Shown: positions 51,801 to 64,000, numbered from the stretch's first letter. The stretch: DNA of 64,000 bases from Drosophila persimilis (GCF_003286085.1 NW_020825298.1:5580001-5644000), one strand, 5' to 3'. Notes: generated from the sequence alone by a model not told the origin. Program-made: numbers and translations.

Positions 51801-54800
51801 CTTCACTTTAATCAAGGGTTAACCCCACTCTACCCATCGAAACCCTTCTTTCCACTGCCATTATCTACCCAGAAGACATCGTTTTAGGGCCGTCATAAAT
51901 TGTGCAAGGTTGGGGAGCCAAACATACTAAAAGTATTCTATCTAATCAGTTACGTTATGTATGACAAAAGCGGAAAAACCTAAAAAGAAAACCAAAGAGA
52001 AACTAAAAAGGTTCAACATGAATTTGGTTTAAAACAAAATTATGTTTAGAACTGTGATTCATTTAAATTATTCATCCTTTTAAATGTTTCAACCTTTAAC
52101 CCAATGATTGGCACAAAAATTATTATCAAAGAAATGGTTGGGTTAACATCGATGAACAAGTGAATCATGGAAGAAGCGAGAAGCACAGCACTCGAAGATA
52201 AGAAAAGAACCCAAAAACGACACTGAAACAGGAAAGAGAGTGGATACCGAGGCTATTGATACCCTTGTAACTCTTTAACACTTGGGGATAGAAACCGAAA
52301 GACATATAATGTTGCCTGGCCCTGAATATTTATTTCAAAAATCCTTCCAAACACAACAGCTTGTCAAAGTCTTCATACTGACTCCCTCCATAGGGTATAC
52401 CAAAAATGCAACGAAATATCAATTTCAGGCACAAGGAAAAAGGAAAGGGAAAGGGATAGAGCCATAGAGAGGAGGAAATGGAAAGAGATAGAACCATACA
52501 GAGTGGGAGATGGCCAGATAGGGAGATAGAGTGAGGCTGAAAAGAAGAGACTTTTGTGTTGCTTCCCTTACCTGTCAATTTTCGTTGTTTTTTTTCGGTT
52601 TTTTGTTGTTCTCCTTGTTTTCGCCTGAGGGCCACCTTGTCCCTTCGTTCGTTGATTATTTTTATCTTTTTTTATTCTCTCTCTCTCTCTTGTGTTCTGC
52701 TGCGTTTTGTTCTCCTTCCTTTTATTTTCACACACACACGCGGGTTTTTTGTTTTGCTTGCCTCGTTCGTTCGTTTCGTTCTTCGTGCTGTCACGTTTTC
52801 ACTTTCACAGTTAAATTCTAAAGGAAAAGGGAAAAGCAAAAGAATTTATGCTCAAGTGCAGCCGGGGGCGGGGTACCAAGCACCTTGCACGGGGCTGTGG
52901 CGGGGTCGGTTTTTGCACTGGCTCTTGACTGCTCTTTGGCCTTTTGCACAAGTGTGGGTGGCACGAGAGAGTGTGACGTTAGTTGGCAGAGTGTTCGTAC
53001 GGTTCGTACCAGTGCTGAGTGCTGCGACGACGGACCACCTTACACTGCCGAGCGTTGAAATTCGAATGAGCGCCAGCGATGGATGACGTTGAGTCCAGAG
53101 CGCGTGATACCGTTACCAGAGCGGGGGACAGCTAGAGAGAGCGCGAGCGCCAAGCAAGAGCGTGCGCAAGTTTCTGTGAGTGGGAGCCAGGGAGCCAAAT
53201 ATGCGCAAAACGGTTCACAAAAGCAATTCATGGAAATTCAAATTTGGAAAATTAATTTACATTCCTGTAATGGGGTACAACAAACCGACACAATTAGTAC
53301 GGTTAATCAATCAATTTTTGCCAAATAATTTATGTCACAATATAAATGACACTTTAACAAGACAGTGCATGGCTTCAGAATTCATGTAATTGAAACTTTC
53401 AGTTTGAAATATATATATTTTTTTATCGTTCATCACCAACACAGGTAAATCGGTCACGTAATTTGATTACGGAACCAGTTTCGGTTCAGTGAGAGCGGGA
53501 GAGCAAACTGATCAGCAATCAATCGCTCTTCTCTTCGCACTATTTCAGGCCCTACTCTTCATATCCACATACGCATGTACATATGTATGTGTTCGGGTGC
53601 GATATTGATAAAATACAAATGCTAATTTTGCCGGCTAATTTATGTTAAAAAGCGATATTTTAAACATCTTTCGAATTGTTACGAGAAAACGCTTCTTATT
53701 GTAGATCGCTGTACAAGAGCAGCTGCATTTTAGATCTCTATATTTTTGCACATAAATTGCAGAGCACTTCCTCCACACGTGGTTTTTCTCCTTCTTTAAG
53801 GCAACAACAAATTGGAGGATTTTTGTTCTCTCATCTTCGCTCATTTGCTCTCTTTCCCACACTCTTCTCTCCCAATTGTGAACATTTTCTTACGTTTGTG
53901 TGTGTTCGTGTGAGTGCCGAAAAAGGAAAGAAAAATTATCACGAAAAAGATTCAATTGTTATATGGTTTAACACTTAATTTGGGCTTTTAGTTAGCGCAT
54001 TTTTTATAGTTCTTCACACAAACAATTTAAACCTTAAGCACTTGTCGAATATGTGTTTATATTCGTGTTCACAGCGCGACAAATCTGGTACGTTTATCTA
54101 CATATGCATTGGTATTTCTGTGGCTGTGTCAGGGCGCCCACAAGTGTGTGTGTGTGTGTGGAGACGGGCCTCCGAGAGCAACAGCATTAGAAGGCGACAT
54201 TTGTTGGCCTAATTTCATGCGGATATTCCCGGAAACTGCATTTAATCTGCCAGCGTTTACCTCTGCTCACGTTTCAAACCCCTTTAACTTTTATTGAAGA
54301 TATCGCTATTATTATTTATAAAATTTCTTCTTTTTGTTTTTTGTGCACTTTTTGCCGCGTTCGTACCGATGAAAAAACTTACTTAACCCACTTAACCCCC
54401 CTCAATTTAAACAGGTGAACAACATGATTTAAGCAGCGGAACCTACTTCTGTTTTTAAATTCTTCATGTAAATCCATTCTTCCTTCTTACTAAGAAACAA
54501 AATCACCACGATATCTTTCACCTGAACTGCGCGAAAACACTTCAAAATTCTAAATTTTTGTGAAGCGTATTTGAATACCCACTGGACTACAATGGGTTAA
54601 TCGCTTATATCCCATGATCAGAAATCATATTTCTTGATTTTGATATTCGATTTGATATTACTAACTAGCTAGGATCCTCAGTCCAGAACACATAATTTTA
54701 CCCGATTGATGAGTCAATTTCCTACACGATTGGCTAATATTAAGTACTTTCTGTTATTTGGTTATGTGAAAAATAAGGTTTGAGCAAAAAGAGTCACCGC

Positions 54801-55388
54801 ATAAAACGTAAGTGTGACGGAATGAAACGTGTGGGAAATGCTACGTATTAATGCTGAGTATGGACATTTGTATACCCTTTTTCTTCTTAATTCTGTTATC
54901 CAAGTTGCTTTTAAAAGTAATTAATAATGTTTTTTTTCACAGATTGGCATATTTTTGACCTATTCATGAATCTCGATCCCGATATGGTATTCTCGCGACT
55001 GCAAGAAGACTACATATGTACATATGTATGTATGTATACGCAAAATTTTTTTTCAGATAGCTTTTAAAAAATTTAGCCAGAGATGACCACAAATTCTACA
55101 CCCTTATTCCTACAAGGGTATTTCATATTTCGATAGTGAAGGTGCAAACAAATATCGTTATATTTGTGCAATAAACTGTGTAATAATTAATTCAAATTAA
55201 TTTAGTGTACTTTTTTAAATTAAAAAAAACCGCTTTGGCATTGAAAATTATATTGTCTTTGTTCTTACAAGTTTACAACTATATCGAGTCTTAATCTCTG
55301 CGCTTTTTACATAGCATTTCAGTTAAATTGATAAAAGTTATGGAAGCAATCTCTCAAATCTCATTTTGTTTCTTGGTTTGTAATTCTA
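48881..55388. other. gene-free region upstream of sky, downstream of Mtp
   Basis: About 6.5 kb. TATA and CATA repeats at 49.24-49.31 kb, GGCCTGG repeats at 50.90 kb, a CT/GT-rich stretch at 52.67-52.80 kb, and GC-richer promoter-like DNA at 52.93-53.20 kb. Inverted ATACCCTT...AAGGGTAT ends at about 54.88-55.13 kb may be a decayed transposon scrap. No gene is supported; the left part may be sky 5' UTR territory. Confidence 0.55.
52930..53200 (-). promoter_or_regulatory. candidate distal promoter (sky?)
   Basis: A GC-richer island in AT-rich surroundings with GCGCTCTCTCT (GAGA-type), repeated GCAGCACTCAGCACTG and an initiator-like GGCAGTGT on the minus strand. It is the best promoter-like sequence right of the distal sky exon and lies about 2.2 kb from the Mtp 3' end. 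Assignment to sky is inference only. Confidence 0.25.
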
Positions 55389-58300
55389 CTAATCGCTCAA
55401 TATCAGGTTGCACATCTCATTGTTCTTCTGATTGAGGGCAAAAGTGCAGCCGGGCGTCCGATGGTTGATTGTGGAGTGGACATGTTTCGCATAAGACCGC
55501 CCCACTTCTTGCAGAAATACCGAACGAGTGCTGGTTTGCCTGGTAAACAAAGGGATGGGATTATATTTAAAATAAAGGAAATTTCGAGTATATTTCCGTG
55601 TAAAACTCACTTGAGTAGCTGTTCGGGTCGTTGCAGTTGCATGCACAGCTTGATGCCGCTGTAAAAGTCCAAATCCGCCTGCAGACTCAGTTTCGGTTCG
55701 TGCCTCAAAGTGAAATCCTGCACAAGTTTCGCATAGGTGAAGCCCACAGCCACATGTCCCACGACAGCGCTGCCCGTGCTAAAAAGAAAAGAGAATCACA
55801 AAATATTATGATAATCCTCAAAATTCCTTTTTAGATGTTCCTGCACTCACTTTTGCTGTATCTCCGTCTGGGCATTGCGATTCCACAAGCTGAATCCCAC
55901 TTTTCCGTTGAGATCCACACTGCGGGCGCCGAGTACCCTCCAATGGAGGCTGGCACCCGATGCCAGGACTATGTAGTGCTCATGATCCTGGGCCAAAGTG
56001 GTGGCCTGATACGCAGGCGTCGAGTCCGAAGCCGTTCCGCCCCACACATGACCCATCAGCTCTGTTTGGCCGCTGAAAAAGATCAGTGGACGCAATTGAG
56101 AGCCCTGCACACTGATCTCCATGCCAGCGGTGACGCTCTCCCCGCTGTCCAGCTCATCATCGGCGGGAATGGGATCGCTCTCATCGCTAGCGTCGCCATC
56201 GCCCACCACCGCACCCAGGCCGGCTGTGTAGATGCCCAGCTTAAAGCTGCTGGCCTGGGCATGGCCCGCCTGCAGTAGAAACTCCACTGAACCCCGCTTT
56301 AGGATGCCCTGCTGCACCTCCTGGGTGCTAAGCAGCGATTCGTTGAAGGCGGGCGACTGGGAGAGCTGTCGCCTGAGGACAGTGGTGAGGCCTGAAATAG
56401 GAACTTCCTTTAGCTTTTGGTCCTTGGATTTACTTTCGTTTCCTTACCCTTTTGTCCCATTACGTGGTAGTTGTTAACCTTAGACCGCTTGGCCAGCTCC
56501 TGCCTGAGGAGTCCCCTAAAACGTGGACACATCTCGGCCAGCATGCCCAGCTTCTGCAGCACATACGTTTTAATCTCAAACTGTCTGTCTGTTGAGGATA
56601 AATAGTCGAGGATGTGGCCCAGCTGCTCGGCCGAGGGTCGCAGGGCCAGCAGCACATCCAAAGCCAAGGTGCGAGCAGAGCTATCGAAGCGTCGTCGTCG
56701 CTGGTAGAAGATGCTCTCGAACTGCTGGCGATGCGAGACATTGAAACTTCTCGCAGGGAACGATTTCAGGGCCTGTAAAGCGGCCACCGCGAGATTGGGC
56801 TCCTGCCGTGTCTGAGCCTGCTCTAGCAGTGCCTCAATAGTGGCCACATCCTGGAGATTCTGCAGGGCGCGTATGTACAAAATGGGCTGCTTGGAGCCAA
56901 GTCCCTCCAGGAGGAAAGCGCGCACTTGCTGCAGCAGCAGATCGTTGCCATCGAAGCCACTCTGTCGCGTCAACGTGGCCAGCGTTTGGATGATACTTTC
57001 CCTCAGCGCTGACTGCTTGTTGGTGGCATCCACCTTCAGGAGGCCATACAAATGCTCGATGATTCGTCTTTCTGGATGCGTGGCCACGGCCAGCGATTGT
57101 AGATACTTCTCCAGCAGCTCCAATTGCTCTGTATTGGTCGCTGCATCGCTGTAGAATTGACTAAAGGTGGCATTGTGGGCCTCGAAGGTCTGCACTGCTC
57201 CGAGCAGATCCACCAATTGGGGCAAGATTTTCGTGTGCTTCTGGAGCAGCTGTTCGAACTGCGGCTGCTTGGTGAGGCGTACCAGCGGCAGTAACTGGAC
57301 GTACAGCAGGGCCAGCGAGGATTTGCCCACGTCATCGGCTTGCAGCTGATCTTCCGATTGTGCCAGCAGTTTTTCAAGCTGAAAATGAACAAAAAATAGA
57401 CATTACCAAATACTTCTTTAAAAAGGTCTAGCCCTTCTGCTCACATTTTGCTGCTTTAGCTCACTAATGCTACTGTCCACATCCGCCTCCAGCTGAAACA
57501 CGCGATACCACTCCAATAGACTCTCAATGGCCGCCTCCAGGCTGGGTACATCAAGCTGTGGCACCTCTTCTGCTCCCTGGTACGCATGCTGTAGGAGCAG
57601 GCTGCTTTGCACAGTGCTTCCAGCATCTGGCTTGGCGACCAGGGTCAGGCGGTGCGTCTCCACAGACTCGGCCCGCAGCAGGGCTCCATCTGCGGACAGC
57701 TCGTAGCTGACTTGCTCTTGGGACAGCTGAGATACGCCGAGAGCCTCTTCCGGATGGTAGTTTACGCGCAGATCCCAGAGCGCGCAATCCATCTTCCTTT
57801 TTTCCAAGCTCGTCGACGATTTAACATTGTACGCGACACGACAGTGGCCAGACACATCGAGCTCCTCGCTGCCCTCGAAGCGTAGCTGCAGCAGGGAGGC
57901 GATGCCCCGCTCCAGATTCAACAGGGACTGATCCCGACCAGTGTGGGCAATCACTTGATGCGGCTGTCCCTGGACCAGGCTGATGTAGAAGGGTCTGTCG
58001 GGTATCTGGCTAATCGGACGCTCCACCTGATGGTCCAGGCCGGGCGCACTCACGCGACTCCCGCTGAAGGACACCTCCAGCAGCTGATCCTCGCCCTGGC
58101 TCCATACCGAATTGATCTTCAGTTCGGTCTCGAAGGTGTATCTCGTCTCCTCGGTGCCACTTAAGCCCTGTAGACTCACAGTATTCTGCAGCTTGAAGAT
58201 TTGCTGGCTGTTTGGAGGCACCAGTGCCGCTTGTACCACACCTGCAGGCGACAGTGAGGTGGAGCGGGAATGGGAGCATAGGAAAAGAAAGAAACAGAAT

Positions 58301-59338
58301 GGAACACGTCATTAGTGATAGAATTTGTATAACTTTCACCCAAGCAAAAGAGGAATAAGCTGATCAGAAATTTCAATTCCTATTCAACATGTGGCCTACG
58401 GCTGAGGTTATCATCAACAAGTGGGCCTCTCCGCCGCACAGTGGGTGGCTCTACCGATTTTGTGGAATAAATCAACTCGGAAGAATTCCAGAAAGAGATA
58501 AGCAAGGAATGGGATGAGCAGATAGGGAGCAAAGGTCGTACAAATAATAAGAAGCGATGGAAAGATGGTAAATAGTTTTTGAATCACTTTCTCCTAATCA
58601 TAAAAATGCATTCCTACATTTTTAAGATAAGATTAAGATACGCTGCCAAGCTCGTTCCTTGTGGTTTTTTTTTTTTTTGTATTTGTTAAGCAAACAAATT
58701 GGACAGGATTAACACAAGATAGAATAAATATTTCAAAGGAAGATAAACTACATTTTTAAGAAACTGAATATCGAAGATGAAGAACAGAAAAGTGGCAAGT
58801 GTGCTCTTCAAGGCAGATAAAAAGTGCGTTTCAGAATATTTAAACTTTTGAATAATACTCTACTCTATGGATTTTTTAAAACGAATAATTTTTCGAATGC
58901 AATTAAATCTCAAAAATTCCTGTCCTAATTTGTTCTGATCTTAACAGTTTCATCGTTTCCTTACTTGCCTTTTCCATATTGGCCCACTGTGCAGAAACAG
59001 CTGCTCCAATTGAGAAGTGTGTCAGATAAACGGTCTTGGTCTTGGCTTTGAATGTGTGAGTGGATAAATCTCTGAGGGAGAGCAATGTCAAAGTCTCTCT
59101 CTCTGTCCCCCAAAATGAGTGGGTGAGAGAGTTCTTTGAGTAAAAACCGATACAAACAAACAAAGTTCATTCAACTTAAAGTTGAAGTACTTTCTACGTG
59201 CTTTGCATATGCCAAAAACCCATTTAGTAACTAAATATTTGCTTTAAGAACCTTACCCAAACAGCAGACAGCGAAGACACCGATGAGGAGCAGAGATCGC
59301 AGCTCTGGATTGTTCGTTTTGCTTTTAAATTTCTGCAT
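55389..59338 (-). CDS. Mtp: Microsomal triglyceride transfer protein large subunit
   Basis: Six exons: 59257-59338, 57445-58241, 56448-57378, 55851-56391, 55611-55778 and 55389-55539. They total 2670 nt, 889 residues plus TAG, near the 894 of human MTP; all junctions are GT-AG and in phase. Exon 1 gives an uncleaved-looking basic start then a hydrophobic signal (LLLIGVFAVCCL). Residues about 28-293 are the vitellogenin-like beta-barrel (PNSQQIFKLQNTVSLQGL, YTFETELKINSVW), 294-603 the alpha-helical domain (IIEHLYGLLKVD, AALQALKSFPARSFN, TYVLQKLGMLAEMCP), and 604-889 the lipid-binding beta-sheets. MTP works in the ER lumen with protein disulfide isomerase to load lipid onto apolipoproteins; the fly protein supports apoLpp lipoprotein assembly. 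There is no KDEL, as expected for a subunit retained through PDI. Identification is firm. Confidence 0.96.
58242..59256 (-). other. Mtp: Mtp intron 1
   Basis: A 1-kb intron separates the signal-peptide exon from the body of Mtp; the other introns are short (56-71 bp). I see no nested gene or repeat beyond a T-rich run near 58667. Confidence 0.85.
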
Positions 59339-59498
59339 ACTTGTTGCTTTTTGTATTGCTTCACTTGGCACTTGATTATTTCTAGGTGTTAAATCATTGA
59401 TAAGACTAGTGTTAAGCCAACTTGGTGACTTTAAATCGGCGACCGCCCTTTACAGAAAACGAGAGAGAAATGTGTTCGCGACCGGGTGTACTGGTACT

Positions 59499-59974
59499 CA
59501 GTGCTGCCATTTTAGCCTATTTAAGGCTAGATCTAGCTTATTTGAAAACGGATATGCTTGAAAAATTATGAACATGCCTATAGCCTTAAATCTAGCCATT
59601 TTTAATTTCACTAAAAAGTTCACTTAGTCCCTTGGAAAAGCACAGATGACACTATAAACTTTGGTCAGAAGTACATACTGACTTATAAAGATTCTGGCTA
59701 AAACAAACCTTTTAAAGAAATCGCTTAATATGTCATTGGAATTTTAGGTCTACAGTGGAACTTAGTCTACTTAGGAACAAAATGACTATTAAATCCTTAA
59801 ACTTAATATTAAATATAAGGTTGGTTTTTTTTATAAATATTTTATTGTTTGATGTATACGACTAAAATTCTTTTGAAATAGCCTTTTAGCCTGTTTTATA
59901 CATTTTGTAGCTTTTTCTAGCTTTTATTTTTGTGAAATCTAGCATATTTCGACGCTCAAAATCTGGCAGCACTA
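59499..59974. mobile_element. hAT-type MITE with 8-bp target duplication
   Basis: The ends are CAGTGCTGCCA and TGGCAGCACTA, matching inverted repeats except for the last base, with weaker matching continuing about 40 bp inward. The element is flanked by the perfect 8-bp direct repeat CTGGTACT (59491-59498 and 59975-59982). CAGTG termini with an 8-bp duplication are the hAT superfamily signature. The 476-bp interior has no transposase frame. It lies 161 bp upstream of the Mtp ATG. Confidence 0.85.
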
Positions 59975-60038
59975 CTGGTACTACCGGCTGAAACGAAGAT
60001 GTACCAAAATTAGGCAAACGCTTGCACAAAAATACCAC

Positions 60039-60343
60039 CAGTGCTGAAAGTGCAGCTATTTTATAGCTTGTTCTGGCTATTTTCACAGTACGATATGTAG
60101 ACATATTTGAAAATTGCTGTAACCTGTTACCTGTTGCTATTGCTACTAGCTATTCTCTTCTGTTGATAAAATTGAACTTATAAATTCTGCTGCAGAAGTA
60201 AATACATCAAATTAATACTATGGTTGCTACAGGACGGATAGTAATGACCAATTTGTCAAAAAAAATTAGATCTTCAAAAGTGGTGACTATTTCTAATTGA
60301 AAAAAAAACCAGTACTTTTTCATCTAAAAAGTTGTCAGCACTG
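60039..60343. mobile_element. possible second, decayed hAT-type remnant
   Basis: CAGTGCTG at 60039 and its inverse CAGCACTG ending at 60343 bound about 305 bp. The left end also has TTTTATAGCTTGTTCTGGC, resembling the interior of the neighbouring element. Flanks show no clear 8-bp duplication, so this may be chance or old decay. Confidence 0.3.
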
Positions 60344-60966
60344 AAACACCTGCAGAAAAATACCACCGAAATTTGTGCTGTCCACTCAGCTGTTCTCTTT
60401 CAAATCAAAATAGGATTCCACTCCATAGATAATACATTTTATATCATCTTTTCCTCCCACGATGCGCCAAAATAACTTGTCATAAAATAAATAATGGAAT
60501 TAAAGAACAGAACTTCGATTTTTTGCATGTTTGCCTAAATTCATATAAGTTGGCAGCTCTATCCGCGGCGCTGAATTTTACACAAAAGTCTTTGTTTTTT
60601 GAGAGGTCCGAATCCGGATTAATTTGATCAACTCTAGGCTGTACGGAGATAATATGCGGGCGTCTGTTATCACTCGCACTTGTGCCAGTGGAAGTCGCCA
60701 GAGAGCAGAACAGCTGCTGCCCAGAAACAAAAGCAAAAAGCGCAGCAGCGAGAGACCCGTCGAGCAATAACAATAGTCTAGATAGAATCGCAATCAGCAG
60801 AGCCACAGACCCACAGAAGTCACATTCATTCGGTGAGAGAAGGAGGCCTACTTAGAACTCGCCCATAGTACAATGAACCGCTCGTGAGACGGGAGCAATC
60901 ACACCCAGAAGATCATCAGACTTGAGCGGCGGAGCAACCAACAGGTGACCCTACCCTACCCCCAAG

Positions 60967-63900
60967 ATGACGGCAAAGCAGGATCAACAGCATGAGGATC
61001 TATGCCAGTTTTTGGCCTTACTGCCACCCGAACAGCGAAAAGTCTTTCAAGTGAGTCCCAAAAGTATTCTGATTGTTTGTTGTTATTTTAAATCCCTTTC
61101 AGGACTTTATCCAATGCCTCAATGGTATTTCAAGCGGATCTGTGCAGTCCTATCAAAGCCGATTGCAAGTATCACTCCACGATGCGCCATATCCCACGCT
61201 TCAGATACTGCAGATACTCCACGAAAGGTCAAAGTTGCACATTGGAAATATCATTAGTGCAGTGCTCAATGAAATACTGGCAAACGATATCACATCACGT
61301 TCTCTTTGTGTGCTGGCAAACTTTCCGCCGAGCATTTTAGAGGCGGCTACGTTGCGGCAGAAGCTTATGACGCGTCTTGTGCATGAATCAGCCACCAGCG
61401 AGCACTTGATACTCGCTCTTTTAGCACGCCAGGACGGAGGACAGCTACTGGACCAGCTGCTGCGTGAGCAACAGCAAGCCATTCGTCAGCAGTGCAGCGA
61501 GGGGCCACCCACAAGGCAGCTGGTTCTGTGGCTTGCTCTTGACGAGCGGGAGAACTTTGTTCCGACGCTGTGCCGGCAGCTGAAGGACTTTGAGTGCTTG
61601 GCGGACAAAACCTTGAGAAATACTCTGCTGATCCTGAAATTGGCCAATGAATTTGCACTCGGACCGCAGACGGTGGACGAGTTGGGCTACCTGGACAAGG
61701 ATCTGGCCGCCTTTGATGTGGCTGCCGTTCCGGACGAACTTCAGCCCGTCCATCAGTTCTTCTATGCGGATTTCCAACGTCTGTCGGTGCTCTTGCAGTT
61801 CCTGGGCGAGCGAGAGGCCAGCAAATCGCTGAAAGTAGAAGCCCTATTACGGGCCCCGGGCGTCCTTTCCCTGGTTCATGACCACAACATCCGGTGTGAT
61901 AGCCAGGAGCTGTTCAAGCTGGTCGGCGACACCTACAAGTGGCAGCAGCAGACTCCTGAACTGAAATGCTTCTACCAGCAGGAGATGGAGACTCTCAGCT
62001 ACTATACGGCTCTCGGCCACGTCTACAATCTGATATTGGACCAGGATGAGGGGTCCACCATCAAGTCGAACCTGCTGCAGCTATCCAGCCAGCTGCGGCA
62101 GATCCATCAACTGGGAACCCTGTGCTCCTTGCTCGAGGACATCTTTCTGCTTGTATTCCTGCGCTGGGAGCAGCTGGAGCAGACCAAACAGCGTCGGTGC
62201 GAGAACAACAACGACAACGACGAGGAGGATGATGACGATGAGCAGTATGTGGATGACGAGGCACCACACACGTCACCACGACAGGCCCACATGCCGGCCC
62301 AAAGGATAAAGTATGGCTTCATCTGTAGAGCAACCTCCCTGCGAGTCCTTTTCACATTCCTCAAGAGCTTCGTCACCAAAAAGCTACACTCGCAGGACTA
62401 CAAATGCGCCACCGACCATCAGTCGCGATTCCAGCGACTTGTGGATGCCATCAGCGAGGCCATTTGGAAGTTTGGTGTCCTCCAAAAGATCGAACAATCT
62501 GTGGCCCAGTCTGCTCCTTCATTGAGCTGCCTCCTGGAGCCGGAGCAACTGCTGCAGTTGGTCCAACTGCATAGTAGTGCCAGGGAGAAGGCTTCCAGCG
62601 ATGATGAGAGCCGGGAGCGCAGCAATCATGCCTCCAGTCTGACGCGGCGCAAGGCTAGAAAACAGCGCCGGGCAGTCAGCTTTAGTGGGACTGCTGACAT
62701 GGAACAGTATAGAGCTCGTGCGCAGATCCTGAGCGGAGACAGCAACACAAAGAGAGGCGTCGCCCCTAATGATCGCTCCATCATTCCAAAAATGCTGAGC
62801 ACGCCCGAACAGCTGGCCATCATGTCGCTGGCCTTGAAGAACTTTAAGGATGTCAAGCAGATCATAGAGGTAGGAGACCTTTTTGTTATAGCAGCGACTA
62901 TAAAATTACCAAGATATAGCATCAAGAAAAAATTCCATTTGAATTCCGCTTTGAGCTATCCTTCGTCTGTTCGTCAATGGTATTGTATAATCTATGTTCC
63001 GTTTTGCAGACCTTTAGCCTGGAGCACAGCCAACTAAATCGAGAACTGCAGTTCATGGAGCAGCAGCAGCTTATCAAACAAAAGCTGGCCACCATTTATT
63101 CAAACTATCGGGCACTGGAGGCCAGGGCCGGCAGCCCTGCCGGCACCACTGTAGAGCAGATCAAGGGCGTGGCAGCCAAGGGATTTGAGCTGTCAAAGAT
63201 CATCAGTGTGGTGGACAACTTCGCGCAGGCCCAGGCCCAGCGGCTGCAGCAGAGCCCCGAGTTGAAGAGCCTCATCCATCGGCACAGCGGCCATGGACAG
63301 TATGGATTCCTGCAGCAGTTTGAAGAGCGGAATCTCAATGCGTTGATCATTTGTGATCTGATCGTTAATCTGGGTTTCAATCGGGAGATTACGTGCAATC
63401 TGCTGCTGGTTATACGCCGCCAGCAGAAGCAGCCCGCGACAGACGAGGCAGCAGCAACACCAGCATCCTCTGAAATTGGAGCCATGAATCTCTTGCAGAA
63501 TTTGTGCGAATGCATGCGCCTTTTGGAGCGTGCTGGCCGCCAGCCGGCACTCAACGAACTGCTCTCCCTGCAATGCCAGCCCCTGCGACCGTCTGTGCTG
63601 GCTCTGCAGCTCCAACGGGAGACTGCTTTCTTTACCCTGTACGGCAAAAAATCCTCGTACTACGCCCATTCCTCGGAGCTACGTGCCAATGGAGTGCACT
63701 TCCAGCAGCTTCGCTCGCGCCACAATTATTACGCTCGATTCTGCGGGTACATCCAGCAATTGTCACTTCTCCTGCAGTTGCGGGATCCCAATCTGGAGTA
63801 CCACAACAGCCAGCTGCTAAGGAATGATCCCTACGATGTGATTGGAGAGCTCATCTACGAGTGTGACATCACTCCCCTGGAGATTGAGGGCAATGTGGCT

Positions 63901-64000
63901 GCTCTGCATCTGAATCTGGTGCACGTGATTGCTCTGAATATCTGCCCCCAATTGGGAGAGGGTCTGCGCAGCCGTAAACTGCCACGTGTGGTGTCGCCAC
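60967..64000 (+). CDS. Zfyve26: Spastizin/ZFYVE26 orthologue, N-terminal part (runs off right edge)
   Basis: Exons 60967-61050, 61103-62869 and 63010-64000+ are joined in phase 0 through introns of 52 and 140 bp; 947 residues are visible of a protein that is about 2500 in human. ATG at 60967 (MTAKQDQQHEDLCQFL) is the first in frame. Matches to ZFYVE26 include the block HSQDYKCATDHQSRFQRLV, an Arg/Ser-rich stretch, SIIPKMLSTPEQLAIMSLAL with NFKDVKQIIETFSLEHS, and NDPYDVIGELIYECDITP. An acidic Asp/Glu run sits near residues 397-415. The FYVE domain that gives the family its name is C-terminal and not in the window. ZFYVE26 partners spatacsin and AP-5 at late endosomes/lysosomes in autophagic lysosome reformation; human loss causes SPG15. 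The reading frame remains open into both introns, which can inflate naive predictions. Confidence 0.92.

Larger units (their letters stand above)
59339..60966. other. divergent Mtp/Zfyve26 upstream region
   Basis: The region holds the two 5' UTRs and presumably both promoters. Nearly a third of it is the hAT-type MITE at 59499-59974; a second possible remnant lies at 60039-60343. The 12-mer AAAAATACCACC occurs at 60028 and 60355; its complement is one mismatch from the Drosophila core-promoter motif 6 consensus. Confidence 0.6.

Noticed and set aside
54880-55130. Possible transposon scrap bounded by ATACCCTT and AAGGGTAT
   Set aside because: The inverted ends are short and imperfect, with no target duplication or diagnostic core, too weak to annotate.
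61073-63037. A single 654-codon reading frame
   Set aside because: It is Zfyve26 exon 2 (61103-62869) extended by reading into both flanking introns. The first coding exon is separate, at 60967-61050.
1-64000. CRISPR arrays, bacterial operons, rRNA
   Set aside because: The window is animal nuclear DNA with spliced genes; the tandem repeats seen are not spacer-repeat arrays and no rRNA sequence was recognised.

Overview
The window is eukaryotic, from a Drosophila-like fly. The genes are split by short GT-AG introns of 52-140 bp and by very long introns. Non-coding DNA is AT-rich and full of CA/GAGA/TATA microsatellites. A mini-me/DINE-1-type element of the kind common in Drosophila sits in one intron. 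An obscura-group species is my guess only; the sequence alone does not prove it.

Three protein-coding genes are clear. (1) skywalker (sky, fly TBC1D24) lies on the minus strand. Its stop codon is at 76-78, and nine coding exons can be traced back to 34624, with an alternative first coding exon at 18114-18279. Every exon junction keeps the reading frame, and the TBC and TLDc domains are both complete. Its 5' UTR and promoters probably extend further right into the gene-poor 35-55 kb region. (2) The microsomal triglyceride transfer protein large subunit (Mtp) lies on the minus strand at 55389-59338, in six exons encoding 889 residues. (3) The N-terminal part of the spastizin/ZFYVE26 orthologue lies on the plus strand from 60967 and runs off the right edge. 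Mtp and Zfyve26 are divergent, and their roughly 1.6-kb shared upstream region holds a hAT-type MITE with a perfect 8-bp target duplication.

The introns of sky and the region right of it make up most of the window. They hold a mini-me/DINE-1-like element (about 5.6-6.7 kb), a frame-broken kinesin-13 motor fragment (about 11.3-11.6 kb) beside a pogo/Tigger-like MITE (11.63-11.79 kb), a 114-bp tandem duplication (10.2-10.4 kb), and a cluster of GGGGTCACCA motifs (37.3-37.55 kb). Two separate degenerate tandem arrays, at 46.0-46.4 and 48.3-48.8 kb, both carry TTATCCG/CGGATAA sites.

The most interesting candidate for something undescribed is a small minus-strand membrane-protein reading frame at 33954-34197. 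It sits directly downstream of the distal sky coding exon, and its second half is shifted by a frame break at a GT dinucleotide repeat. It has a TATA-like sequence upstream and AATAAA signals downstream. Functions are assigned from recognised protein families; no searches were run.
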